A DNA stretch of 64,000 bases. Origin: Streptomyces sp. Ru71. Its GTDB lineage: Bacteria; Actinomycetota; Actinomycetes; Streptomycetales; Streptomycetaceae. Shown piece by piece: positions 52,969-61,362 of the stretch (positions are counted from its first letter, which is position 1; the number at the start of each line of letters is the position of its first letter). Below the pieces are notes generated by a model. The model was not told the origin of the DNA. It made no database searches and worked only from the letters and a program-made list of their open reading frames with translations. The stretch lies in contig NZ_PQSS01000007.1 of assembly GCF_002920535.1 (NCBI RefSeq), forward strand, positions 98,668 to 162,667. Direction: 5' to 3'. The position numbers and the translations under genes were made by a program.

Positions 52969-53202
52969 ATGAAGAAGTGTGCTGCTGTCGTCGCCGGCCT
53001 GGTGCTGGCCCTGGGCGGCGCTGCCCCCGCGTTCGCCGACGGCGGTGCCGAGGCCGAGGGTGCCGCCGTCTACTCCCCGGGCGTCCTGTCCGGCAACGTC
53101 GTGCAGGTGCCGATCAACGCGCAGGTCAACGCCTGTGGCAACAGCATCGACCTGATCGGCCTGCTGAACCCCGCGGGCGGCGGCGCCTGCGTCAACGACT
53201 GA
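52969..53202 (+). CDS. Short chaplin
   Basis: This 77-residue protein has signal peptide MKKCAAVVAGLVLALGG ending APAFA, then one chaplin domain: GAAVYSPGVLSGNVVQVPINAQVNACGNSIDLIGLLNPAGGGACVND. The two conserved cysteines (ACGN and GACV) form the usual disulfide. Short chaplins assemble into amyloid-like films that lower surface tension and let aerial hyphae emerge. The ATG at 52969 follows AGAAGGGA. It lies 107 bases upstream of the long chaplin. Confidence 0.95.
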   Translation: MKKCAAVVAGLVLALGGAAPAFADGGAEAEGAAVYSPGVLSGNVVQVPINAQVNACGNSIDLIGLLNPAGGGACVND

Positions 53203-53309
53203 CGACCGGACACCTCAGCCGCTCGGCTGTGACAAGGCCGGCCTTGGACAACCGCTTCACTGTGCCAAGGCCGGCTTTTCCCACTTCTCCCAGCAGGAAG
53301 AACACGAGA

Positions 53310-54413
53310 TTGCGACAGACCCTGAGCAGGGGAGTGATCGCGGCCGCCGCCGCGACGAGCATTCTGTCCCTGTACGGAAGCCAGGCCCTCGCCGACGGGC
53401 ACGCGGCCGGGGCGGCCCTCAACTCGCCGGGCGCACTGTCCGGCAACAGCGTCCAGGTCCCGATCGAGGTGCCTGTGAACGCCTGCGGCAACTCGATCGA
53501 CGTCATCGCCGCACTCGACCCGGCGTTCGGCAACTCCTGTGCGGGTGCCGTGCGCTCCGCCCACTCGCGCGCCGCCGTTCCGGCCGACCACGACGGCGGC
53601 TACGGCGACCACGACAGCGGCTACGGCTACGGCGACGACGACACACCCGGCGGGGGCTACGACCACGTGCCGGGCGTCGGCCGCGCCGACCTGCCGGCCG
53701 TCGGCCACGTTCCGGCCGTCGGTCACGTGCCGGGAATCGGCCACGGCCACGGCCACGGTCACGGCCATGGGCCGGGCGGTGGCTACGGGGACGAGGAGGG
53801 CGGTGGCTACGGGGACGAGCAGGGTGGTGGTTACGGAGACACCCCGGGTGGCGGCTACGGCGACACCCCGGGCGGTGGCGGTTACGGGGACCACTCCTCC
53901 CCGCCCTACACCACACCGCCTCCGCACACCTCTCCGCCGGTGACGACGCCGCCCCCGAGCACGTCGCCGCCGTACACCACACCGCCTCCGCACACCTCTC
54001 CGCCGGTGACGACGCCGCCCCCGAGCACGTCGCCGCCGTACACCACACCGCCTCCCACGACGAGGCCACCGCACACCTCACCCCCGCCGCACACCTCGCC
54101 GCCTCCCACGACGAGGCCGCCGCACACCTCGCCGCCTCCCACCACCAGGCCGCCGCACACCTCGCCGCCGCCCCACACCTCCCCGCCGCACACCTCGCCG
54201 CCGCCCCACACCTCCCCGCCGCACACCACGCCCCCGCCGTACACCACGCCGCCGGGCGGGCACCACGGAGGCCACGGGCACCACGGGCATGACCACCCGA
54301 GCATGCCCGACACCGGAAGCGCCGCCATGCTGGCCGCCTCCGGAGTCAGCGCCGCGCTGATCGCGGGCGGCGTGATCCTGTACCGACGGGGTCGATCCGC
54401 GTCCCACCGATGA
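53310..54413 (+). CDS. Long, wall-anchored chaplin with one chaplin domain and Gly/His- and Pro-rich stalk
   Basis: This 367-residue protein probably starts at TTG (RQTLSRGVIAAAAATSIL) after AGGAAG. A signal peptide ending QALA is followed by one chaplin domain (about 30-75; LNSPGALSGNSVQVPIEV, VNACGNSIDVIAAL and the second Cys in GNSCAG). Then come a Gly/Tyr/Asp and His-rich segment (about 90-195; five GH repeats in a row), a Pro/Thr stalk of PPPHTSPP and PPPYTTPP units (about 195-310), and a sortase signal MPDTG with a membrane helix and RRGRSASHR tail. It should be covalently wall-linked. Long chaplins usually have two chaplin domains. Confidence 0.88.
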   Translation: MRQTLSRGVIAAAAATSILSLYGSQALADGHAAGAALNSPGALSGNSVQVPIEVPVNACGNSIDVIAALDPAFGNSCAGAVRSAHSRAAVPADHDGGYGDHDSGYGYGDDDTPGGGYDHVPGVGRADLPAVGHVPAVGHVPGIGHGHGHGHGHGPGGGYGDEEGGGYGDEQGGGYGDTPGGGYGDTPGGGGYGDHSSPPYTTPPPHTSPPVTTPPPSTSPPYTTPPPHTSPPVTTPPPSTSPPYTTPPPTTRPPHTSPPPHTSPPPTTRPPHTSPPPTTRPPHTSPPPHTSPPHTSPPPHTSPPHTTPPPYTTPPGGHHGGHGHHGHDHPSMPDTGSAAMLAASGVSAALIAGGVILYRRGRSASHR

Positions 54414-54427
54414 CGCGTCGGCCCACG

Positions 54428-54456
54428 GCCCCGCACCCGGCACCCGGGTGCGGGGC
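54428..54456 (+). terminator. Terminator after the long chaplin
   Basis: GCCCCGCACCC (54428-54438) and GGGTGCGGGGC (54446-54456) form a perfect 11-bp stem followed by TTTCGTG, beginning 14 bases past the stop. Confidence 0.82.
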
Positions 54457-54610
54457 TTTCGTGTTCCCGGCGTCACCTGTGCGGCGGAGCGGCTCACCCG
54501 GACGCGGCGGCGCGGTGGCACTTCTTCCTCTCGTATGACTGAGTGTCAGTACCTAACGGCGGGTCAGCAGGGCTCGCGCCGACGGTACGAGAGTGGAGGA
54601 GGGAGCAGGC

Positions 54611-55930
54611 ATGGCCCCACAGCAGCGACGCGTCCGGTGCCGGCGGACGGCGGTCGTCGCGACCGCGCTCGCCGCGTCGGCGGCCCTGGCCACCGGCCCC
54701 GGTCACGCTACCGGCCCCGGTCACGCCATCGGCGCCGGCCCGGACTCCGGCGCCGGCATGGCACGGGCCACCGGCTCGCCCGCCCCCGCACCGGTCGCCC
54801 CGACGACCCCGGTCCCGTCCACGACAACGGTCCCGTCGACGACCCCCGCCCCGTCCACATCGCCGGCAACCGCCACCCCGCCCGGCCCCGCCTTCGGCGC
54901 CTACCTCGACTACGGGCCGCGCGGTGTGGCCCGGATGGCCGCGCTCAGCCAGTGGCTGGGCGGCGCCGAGATCCGCGTCGGGCACACCTATCTGCCCGGC
55001 GACCGCTGGCGGAACATCGAGGGCCCGCCCGGCTTCCTCGACGTATGGGCGCAGTGGCGGCGGCAGAAGGCCGACCGGATGTTCGTGCTCAACGTGCCGA
55101 TGCAGGAGCGCAACGAGGAGCACGTCCCCGACGACGAGGTGCGCCGGCTGCTGCGGCAGGGCGCGGCCGGGCAGTACGACCACCACTTCCGCCGGCTCGC
55201 CGAACGGCTGGTGGAGCTTCAGGTGCCGGACACCGTGATCGTGCTCGGCTGGGAGATGAACGGCATCACCTACACCCACCGCTGCGGCCCCGACCCGCAG
55301 GCGTGGAAGACGTACTGGCGGCGGATCGTCACCGCCATGCGGTCGGTGCCGGGGCAGCGGTTCCGGTTCGACTACACGCCCAGCCGCGGCCGGGACGCCG
55401 TGCCCTGGACCGAGTGCTACCCCGGCGACGACACCGTCGACATCATCGGCATGGACGCCTACGACCAGCCGTCCGGGATGCCCTTCGACGAGCAGGTGAA
55501 CGAGCCGTACGGGCTCAAGGACCACGTCGACTTCGCCAAGGCGCACCACAAGGCGGTCTCCTACCCGGAGTGGGGCCTGTTCCGCAACGGCGACAACCCC
55601 GACTACATGCGCCGGATGCTCGGCTGGATGGCCGAGCACAAGCCGGTCTACAACACGCTGACCGACTACTGCCCGCACGGCGTGTGGCAGTGCTCCGGCA
55701 ATCCGCGCGCCGCCGAGGTCTACCGCTCCGTGCTGTCCGGCCAGGGCCGGCCCACGGCACCGACGACCCCGCCCGAGCCGACCGTGCCCACGACACCCAC
55801 GATCCCCGAGCCCTCGACGACACCGCAGCCGTCCAGCAGCTGTTCGCCGCTCGACCTGGGCGACTGGGTGGAGCACTGGCTCGGCAGGAAGCTCTGCCTC
55901 AGGCTCGACTGGTGGTCGCGGGCCCACTGA
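54611..55930 (+). CDS. Secreted GH26-like endo-glycosidase (mannanase-type fold)
   Basis: This protein of about 439 residues has a basic N-terminus (RRVRCRRTAVVATALAASAAL) with an unusual GPGHATGPGHA repeat after it and a Pro/Thr/Ser linker. A GH26-like TIM barrel follows (about 90-375). LGWEMNG supplies the likely acid/base Glu, YPEWGLF the likely nucleophile Glu, and FDYTPSRGR and DIIGMDAYD are typical. A second Pro/Thr linker leads to a short Cys-containing tail (SCSPLDLGDWVEHWLGRKLCLRL). The ATG at 54611 follows GGAGGAGGGAG. It converges on the exopolysaccharide operon and may trim that polymer. Confidence 0.8.
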   Translation: MAPQQRRVRCRRTAVVATALAASAALATGPGHATGPGHAIGAGPDSGAGMARATGSPAPAPVAPTTPVPSTTTVPSTTPAPSTSPATATPPGPAFGAYLDYGPRGVARMAALSQWLGGAEIRVGHTYLPGDRWRNIEGPPGFLDVWAQWRRQKADRMFVLNVPMQERNEEHVPDDEVRRLLRQGAAGQYDHHFRRLAERLVELQVPDTVIVLGWEMNGITYTHRCGPDPQAWKTYWRRIVTAMRSVPGQRFRFDYTPSRGRDAVPWTECYPGDDTVDIIGMDAYDQPSGMPFDEQVNEPYGLKDHVDFAKAHHKAVSYPEWGLFRNGDNPDYMRRMLGWMAEHKPVYNTLTDYCPHGVWQCSGNPRAAEVYRSVLSGQGRPTAPTTPPEPTVPTTPTIPEPSTTPQPSSSCSPLDLGDWVEHWLGRKLCLRLDWWSRAH

Positions 55931-57053
55931 CCGCCGCGCGGCGCCGCAGCAGCTCCTTGGCGTGGCGCCGCGCGGCCACCTCGCACAGCGCCGCCGTCAG
56001 CAGCGGCGCGGTGCGCCGGCGGGCCAGCAGCAGCCGCTGGTTGACGACCGGTTCGGGCCGCCAGTGCCGCTTGTACGGCTCGTCGCCGCGCAGCAGGCTC
56101 AGCGTCCCGCGTCCGGCCGCGTACCCGGCGCAGGCGTCCAGCAGCATCACCGCCACGTCGGCCCGGCGCTCGCGCAGGCAGGGGTGGGCGCCGTACAGGT
56201 AACCGCCCGCCAGCCGGGGCGACAGCAGGGTCAGGTCGACCGCCACCACCTCGCCGTCCAGCAGGAACTCGGTGACCACCGCGTCCCCGGAGCGCACCAT
56301 CGGGCCGGCCGCCCGCACCAGGTGGTCCCGGAAGCGGGGCCGCAGATGCTCGCCGGTGACGCCGCGGCCCCGCCACTGCAGCCGGTGCAGATCGAGCAGC
56401 CGCCCCAGCGCCCCGGCCACCTCGTCCGGGGCCACGGTCCGGCGCCGCACGCCGAGCGCGTCCAGCTTGCGCAGCTTGGCCCGCACCCGCTGCTGCGCCT
56501 TCGCCGAGGGCAGCCGGGCCACCAGGTCGGCGAGCGGCGCGGCGGGCAGCTCCAGGCACAGGGAGTCCTCGACCCGGCGCCTCGGGCCGCTCCAGCGGTC
56601 GTAGATCCGCTCGGCCGCGCCGCCGGGCCGTACCTCACGCAGGTCGATCAGCGCGGTGCGGGCGGCCGCCGTGAGCAGCTCCGTCAGCGTGGTGAGGGCG
56701 GCGTCGCCGTGGTCGTCGTCGACCAGGACGTCGCCGTAGTCGGAGATCGCCCCGCCCAGCGGCACCAGCGCGGGCAGCGGGTGGCGTACGGCGGTCAGCG
56801 GGGCCGCGGCGACCAGGTCGGCGCCGTGCCGCACCAGCAGCAGCCGCAGCCGGCCCGGCCGGCCGTAGGAGCGCCACCACGCGTGCAGCCAGGGGTGGCT
56901 CTGGAACGGGGTCGCGGTGGAGCAGCGCCGGTGCAGCCGGGTCCAGGACGGGCCCAGCGCGGCGAAGGCGGCCTCGTCGGTGACGAGTTCGGCCGTGTAC
57001 GCGGCCGGTGCTCCGGTGCGGATCAGGGTCACGGCTTTTCCTGTCGGGGTCAC
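55899..57053 (-). CDS. CelD/BcsL-like GNAT acetyltransferase, last gene of the exopolysaccharide operon
   Basis: This protein of about 384 residues resembles the Acetyltransf_6 (CelD) family: AAFAALGPSWTRLHRRCSTATPFQSHPWLHAWW at the N-terminus, PLGGAISDYGDVLVDD, and a C-terminal GNAT half with AKAQQRVRAKLRKL, DGEVVAVDLTLL and GDEPYKRHWRPEPVVNQRLLLARR. Members accompany cell-surface polysaccharide genes. Two GTG starts 21 bases apart (57053 and 57032) each have an identical AGGAAAAG site because of a local duplication; 57053 overlaps the upstream stop as GTGA. The 3' end overlaps the convergent GH26-like gene by 32 bases. Confidence 0.8.
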   Translation of the reverse strand: MTPTGKAVTLIRTGAPAAYTAELVTDEAAFAALGPSWTRLHRRCSTATPFQSHPWLHAWWRSYGRPGRLRLLLVRHGADLVAAAPLTAVRHPLPALVPLGGAISDYGDVLVDDDHGDAALTTLTELLTAAARTALIDLREVRPGGAAERIYDRWSGPRRRVEDSLCLELPAAPLADLVARLPSAKAQQRVRAKLRKLDALGVRRRTVAPDEVAGALGRLLDLHRLQWRGRGVTGEHLRPRFRDHLVRAAGPMVRSGDAVVTEFLLDGEVVAVDLTLLSPRLAGGYLYGAHPCLRERRADVAVMLLDACAGYAAGRGTLSLLRGDEPYKRHWRPEPVVNQRLLLARRRTAPLLTAALCEVAARRHAKELLRRRAAVSGPATTSRA

Positions 57054-57067
57054 AGCTTTTCCTGCGC
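57026..57067. repeat. 21-bp tandem duplication of a ribosome binding site and start codon
   Basis: Plus-strand units 57026-57046 and 57047-57067 both begin GGGTCAC(G/A)GCTTTTCCTG, with 17 of the first 18 bases identical. On the minus strand each unit carries CAGGAAAAG, a spacer and GTGACCC. The length is seven codons, so the two start codons stay in one frame. Confidence 0.9.
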
Positions 57068-57703
57068 GTCGGCGGCCAGGGCCGGCCCGGGCACCGAGGC
57101 GGGGCGGGTGGTGCCCTCGCTCTCGCGGCGCGGCCGCACCAGCAGCGCCAGGCCGGCGAGCAGCCCGCCGGCGCTTCCCCCGACCAGGGCGGTGAGCGCG
57201 GGGGACGGCGAGGACGGCTCGGCCGGCTCCACCGCGCGGGCGAACTGCTGCAGTTCGACATGGGTGGCGGCCTTGGTGTCGGCCGCGTGCCGGGTCAGGG
57301 CGCGGGCGACGGCGTTGGCCATGTCGGCGGCCTCGGCGGGTTCGGCGGAGGTGGCGGTGACGGAGATCATCGGGGCGTCCGGCGAGGTCTGCGCCTGCAC
57401 ACTGCCCGCCAGCTCCTTCACCGGAACCCCGGCCCACACCTGGGCGTCGCCGAGCACCGCGAGCTGGGTGGCGACCCGGCCGTAGGCCTGCGCGAAGCCG
57501 AGGGCGGTGGCCGGGTCGGCCTTGTCGGTGGGGACGGCGACGACATAGGCGGTGGCCGTGTACCGAGCGGGCGTCAGCGCGCCGTACGCCCCGCCGAGCA
57601 GGGAGCCGGTCAGGGCGCCGGCCGCGAGCAGCGCCCAGGGCGGCAGCGCCCGGGTACGGGCGAGCAGGGGGCGTCGGTGGGTGCGGGCGGGGGTGTCGGT
57701 CAT
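57050..57703 (-). CDS. Wzz/YveK-like chain-length determinant protein
   Basis: This 217-residue protein has two membrane helices (about 24-45 and 167-187) flanking an extracytoplasmic Wzz-like domain (LTPARYTATAYVVAVP, AYGRVATQLAVLGDAQVWAGV, ISVTATSAEPAEAADMANAVARALTRH). It controls polymer length with the polymerase and flippase. No tyrosine-kinase domain is attached, as in Gram-positive CapA/YveK modulators. The ATG overlaps the upstream stop as ATGA. Confidence 0.83.
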   Translation of the reverse strand: MTDTPARTHRRPLLARTRALPPWALLAAGALTGSLLGGAYGALTPARYTATAYVVAVPTDKADPATALGFAQAYGRVATQLAVLGDAQVWAGVPVKELAGSVQAQTSPDAPMISVTATSAEPAEAADMANAVARALTRHAADTKAATHVELQQFARAVEPAEPSSPSPALTALVGGSAGGLLAGLALLVRPRRESEGTTRPASVPGPALAADAQEKL

Positions 57704-58851
57704 GGCGTGCCGGCTTTCTGCTGAGGGGTGTCACGGGACGCGGTGAGGGCGGCTGTGTACACGTCCATGAGCGCCTCGGCGCTGCGGCCGATGGCGTAGT
57801 GGCGGGCGGCCTCGCACGCGGTGCGCGGGGCCGGGCCGCGTGCGCGGACGGCGGCGATCGCGGCGGCGAACTCCTCGGGGCCGCCCGTGACGCGCCGGGC
57901 ACCGGGCGCGGTGTGCGGGGGCAGGTCCTCAAGGGCCGGGCAGGAGGCGTACAGCACGGGCAGGCCCGCGGCGAGTCCCTCGACGACGGCCAGACCGAAG
58001 GCCTCCTCCGGTGAGGGGGAGGCCAGCACGTCCATCGCGCAGGCCAGGGAGGGCAGGTCGGGGACGGGGCCGCCGTCGGGTGCGGCGGGCCGCTCGCCGG
58101 TGAACAGCACCCGGTCGCCGACGCCGGCCTCGTGCGCGGCGCCGCGCAGCCGGCCCTCCTCGGGGCCGCCGCCGACCAGCAGCAGCCGGCAGTCGCCGGG
58201 CAGGAGGGCGAGGGCACGGATCAGCACGTCGAAGCGTTTGGCGGCGGCGAGCCGCCCGATGCCGCCGACGACGTAGGCGTCCTCCGAGAGCCCCAGCCGG
58301 CGCCGGGCGCGCAGCCGGCGCACCGGGTCGAAGCGGAAGCGGTCCACGTCGATGCCGTTGGGGACGACCGCGACCCGGGAGGCGGGCACGCCCCAGCGGC
58401 CGAGCCGGGCGGCGACCGTGGGGGAGACGGCGACGGTGGCGGAGCCCAGGCGTTCACCGGCCAGGTACAGCGCGCGCACCCCGGCGGACAGCGGGCGGCC
58501 CTCCATCTGGGTCTCGCCCAGGGAGTGCTCGGTGGCGACGACCGCCCGCACCCCGGCCAGCCGGGCGGCGATCCGCCCGTACAGGCAGGCCCGGTACAGA
58601 TGGGTGTGGACGAGGTCGTAGCCGCCCGCGCGGATCACCTTGACCAGGCGGGGCAGCGCGGCCAGGTCGCGGTTGCCGGCCATGCCGAGGTCGATGACGC
58701 GCACCCCGTCGGCGACCAGCCCGGCGGCCACCGCGCCGGGGTTGGTGAGCGTGACGACCTCGCACTCGACGGGCAGGTGCCGCAGCAGCAGCCGCAGTTG
58801 CTGCTCCGCGCCGCCGACGCCGAGGCCGGTGATGACGTGCAGGGCTCTCAT
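57700..58851 (-). CDS. Glycosyltransferase family 4
   Basis: This 383-residue GT-B enzyme has the N-terminal acceptor motif HVITGLGVGGAEQQLRLLLRHL and a C-terminal donor domain with VPNGIDVDRFRF, VGGIGRLAAAKRFDVLIRAL, LLLVGGGPEEGRL and the EX7E motif SPSPEEAFGLAVVEGLAAG. It should transfer a sugar from a nucleotide donor to the lipid-linked repeat unit. It is the only clear glycosyltransferase besides the initiating enzyme in the visible operon. The ATG at 58851 is four bases inside the deacetylase end (overlap 58848-58851). Confidence 0.92.
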   Translation of the reverse strand: MRALHVITGLGVGGAEQQLRLLLRHLPVECEVVTLTNPGAVAAGLVADGVRVIDLGMAGNRDLAALPRLVKVIRAGGYDLVHTHLYRACLYGRIAARLAGVRAVVATEHSLGETQMEGRPLSAGVRALYLAGERLGSATVAVSPTVAARLGRWGVPASRVAVVPNGIDVDRFRFDPVRRLRARRRLGLSEDAYVVGGIGRLAAAKRFDVLIRALALLPGDCRLLLVGGGPEEGRLRGAAHEAGVGDRVLFTGERPAAPDGGPVPDLPSLACAMDVLASPSPEEAFGLAVVEGLAAGLPVLYASCPALEDLPPHTAPGARRVTGGPEEFAAAIAAVRARGPAPRTACEAARHYAIGRSAEALMDVYTAALTASRDTPQQKAGTP

Positions 58852-59609
58852 CGCGTTCCTCGCAGGGGGCGGCGGCGCAGCCGGTGCAGCCGGTGCTTGA
58901 GGAAGAGCCGTACGGCGGTGTCCCGCTGCCCGACGTGGACCCGGGGCAGGGCGTGCGGGCCGGTCAGTGCGCCGGGGTCGATGGCGCAGGCGTAGGCGTA
59001 TCCGGCGCTGCGTACGGCGGTCACCACGCGGGGGTCCACGGCGCCGTAGGGGTAGCAGAAGCCGCGCACCTCCCGGCCGGTGACCTCGGCCAGCAGGGCG
59101 CGGCTCGCGGCGGTCTCGGCGCGCAGGGTGGGCTCGTCGGCGCGGGTCAGGTCGATGTGGGTCAGGCCGTGCGAGCCGATCTCGACGCCGGCGGCGGCCG
59201 CGCGCCGCACCCCGTCGGCGGTCAGCAGCGGCTTGCGCGGGCCGAGCGGGTCCCAGGCGTTGTCGCCGCCGAGCCGGCCCGGCAGCACGAACAGCGTGGC
59301 GCCGAAGCCGAACCGGCGCAGCAGCGGCAGGGCGTGCTCGACGAAGTCGGCGTAGCCGTCGTCGAAGGTGAGCCCGACCAGGCCGCGGCCTGCTCCGCGC
59401 GCGCGGGCGGCGATCAGGTCGGCCAGGGACACCCCGCGCAGCCCGTGCCGGCGCAGCCAGCCCAGCTGCGCGGCGAGCCGGTCGGGGGTGACGGTGATGC
59501 GATACGGGTCGTCGCGGTCCTCGTGCACGGAGTGGTACATCGCCACCCACGGGAACGGGCCCGGTGCGACGCCGGCGTCCCGGGGAGCGTGGTCAACGGG
59601 TGCGGCCAT
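58848..59609 (-). CDS. Polysaccharide deacetylase (carbohydrate esterase 4)
   Basis: This 253-residue NodB-like deacetylase has the metal/catalytic motif LTFDDGYADF, SHGLTHIDL and the C-terminal RGFCYPYGAVD. It removes N-acetyl groups from amino-sugar polymers. The opening PFPWVAMYHSVHEDRDDPYRITVTPDRL resembles extracellular Gram-positive deacetylases, but no clear signal peptide is seen. The ATG at 59609 overlaps the flippase end by 17 bases. Its presence suggests the polymer contains N-acetylated sugars. Confidence 0.9.
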   Translation of the reverse strand: MAAPVDHAPRDAGVAPGPFPWVAMYHSVHEDRDDPYRITVTPDRLAAQLGWLRRHGLRGVSLADLIAARARGAGRGLVGLTFDDGYADFVEHALPLLRRFGFGATLFVLPGRLGGDNAWDPLGPRKPLLTADGVRRAAAAGVEIGSHGLTHIDLTRADEPTLRAETAASRALLAEVTGREVRGFCYPYGAVDPRVVTAVRSAGYAYACAIDPGALTGPHALPRVHVGQRDTAVRLFLKHRLHRLRRRPLRGTR

Positions 59610-61362
59610 GCGCGAACCTCCGTGTGACGGTCCGTACGGAGCTCCGTACGAGTGCGGGGGCGCGGCCCTGGGTGTCCAGGGCGAGGCAGAGCAGCGCGAA
59701 GACCCCGGCGACGGTCGCCGCGCCCACGGCCGCTGCGGCGACGGCCGACTCCGGGCGGCTCGCCGCGAACGCGCCGGCCGGCGTCGCCGCCGCCGCGGCG
59801 GTGAGCGGCCGGGGCAGTCGCCGCAGCACGGACCGCGCGCGGACCGGGACACCGCGCGCGCCCGCCCCGGCGAGCAGCAGGACGGCGGTGACGGTGATGC
59901 CGCAGGCGTTCGCCGCGGCGATGCCCCGCACCCCCCAGGGGCCGACGGTCGCCGCACCCAGCCAGCAGGTCGCGGCGATCCCGGCGGCCATCGCGGCGAC
60001 GGGGTACCAGGTGACGCGGTGCGCCGAGAAGTAGGCGCGGACCAGGACCCCGACCAGGGTCTGGCCGAGCAGTCCGAGCGCGTACACGCGCATCACCCCG
60101 GCCGTGGCAGCGGTGTCGCGCGCGGTGAACGCGCCGCGCTGGAAGAGGAGTTCGACGATCGGGCGGGCACAGGCGACGACGGTCGCCGTGCCCAGCAGTA
60201 CCAGGCAGGTGGCCATCGCCACGTCCCGCTCCACCCGGCCGCGGGCCCGCTCGGTGTCGCCGTCGGCCAGCGCGCGGGCCACCACCGGGAAGGTGACCGT
60301 GCACAGCATCACCGACAGCGTCATCGGGATCTGCGCGACCTTCTGCGCGTAGTTCAGGTGCGAGATCGCGCCGGCCGGGAGGGCGGAGCCGAGATACCGC
60401 TCGACGAGCACCTGCGACTGCCGGCACAGCGCGAACAGCAGCACACTGGCGAGCAGCGCCGGCGCCATGGGCTGCGCACCACCCGCCTCCCCGGCCGCCT
60501 CGCCCGCCGACCGCCGCCGCAACTCCCGCACCACCGACGGCAGTTGTGCGACGACCATGAGGCAGCCGCCGGCCGCGACGCCGACCGCCGCCGCCCGGAC
60601 CCCGAACCGGCCGCCGAGCAGCGGCATGGCGGTGACGATGCCGGCGTTGTAGGCCACGTAGATGGCCGCCGGGGCGGTGAAGCGGCGGTGCGCGCGCAGC
60701 AGGGCGCTGCAGTACCCGGCGAGGCCGAAGCTGAGCACGCAGGTCGCCGTCAGCCGGGCGCAGTCCGCGGCGAGCGCCGGGTCGGGCAGGCCGGGCGCGA
60801 GGGCCCTGACGAGGTAGGGGGCGCCGGCCATGAGAGCCGCGCCGGTGGCGGTGAAGGCGAGCGCCAGCCGGGGCAGGGTGGCCGCGAGGAGTGCGCGCAC
60901 CGGGTCGCCGGGGCCGCCTCGCGCGCGCCGGGCCAGCGCCACGCTGAACGCCGGGACCAGCGCGAACGCCAGCCCGTCCTCGATCAGCAGCGTCGCCGCG
61001 AACTCCGGCAGGGTCCAGGCGACGAGGAACGCGTCGGTGTCCCTGCCCGCCCCGAACAGCCGCGCCAGCGCCTGGTCGCGCACCAGCCCGAGCAGGGCCC
61101 CGGCCACGGACAGCGCGGCGGTGACGAGCGCGGCACGGGCGAGGAAGCGGCGGGAGACGGGGGTGAGGTGGTCGGTGGGGGTGGGCTCGCTCGACGGGGC
61201 GGTGGGCGCCCTCTGCGGGGCGGTGGCGGGTGGGGGCGTGGGTGGTGTTCCGGGGGCCGCCTGGTGCGCCTGGCCGGCGGGTGTGGCGGCCGGTGTGCCG
61301 GTGGGGTGCGGAAGGGGCGTCCGGCCGTCGGCGCGGGGCAGCGGGGGAGGCGTCACGGTCAT
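59593..61362 (-). CDS. MurJ/MviN-type lipid-linked oligosaccharide flippase
   Basis: This 589-residue protein has a long Pro/Thr-rich cytoplasmic N-terminus (about 1-65), then about 14 membrane helices. Family motifs include SVAGALLGLVRDQALARLFGAGRDTDAF, IEDGLAFALVPAFS, SHLNYAQKVAQIPMTLSVML and RGAFTARDTAATAGVM. The genome should also hold the essential MurJ elsewhere, so this copy more likely flips the exopolysaccharide unit. It starts at ATGA overlapping the O-antigen ligase stop. Confidence 0.87.
   Translation of the reverse strand: MTVTPPPLPRADGRTPLPHPTGTPAATPAGQAHQAAPGTPPTPPPATAPQRAPTAPSSEPTPTDHLTPVSRRFLARAALVTAALSVAGALLGLVRDQALARLFGAGRDTDAFLVAWTLPEFAATLLIEDGLAFALVPAFSVALARRARGGPGDPVRALLAATLPRLALAFTATGAALMAGAPYLVRALAPGLPDPALAADCARLTATCVLSFGLAGYCSALLRAHRRFTAPAAIYVAYNAGIVTAMPLLGGRFGVRAAAVGVAAGGCLMVVAQLPSVVRELRRRSAGEAAGEAGGAQPMAPALLASVLLFALCRQSQVLVERYLGSALPAGAISHLNYAQKVAQIPMTLSVMLCTVTFPVVARALADGDTERARGRVERDVAMATCLVLLGTATVVACARPIVELLFQRGAFTARDTAATAGVMRVYALGLLGQTLVGVLVRAYFSAHRVTWYPVAAMAAGIAATCWLGAATVGPWGVRGIAAANACGITVTAVLLLAGAGARGVPVRARSVLRRLPRPLTAAAAATPAGAFAASRPESAVAAAAVGAATVAGVFALLCLALDTQGRAPALVRSSVRTVTRRFAHGRTR

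Noticed and set aside
53890..54250. Regular short repeats that might suggest a CRISPR-like or satellite array
   Set aside because: The repeats are codon-length multiples encoding the PPPHTSPP/PPPYTTPP stalk of the long chaplin. There are no spacers of constant length.
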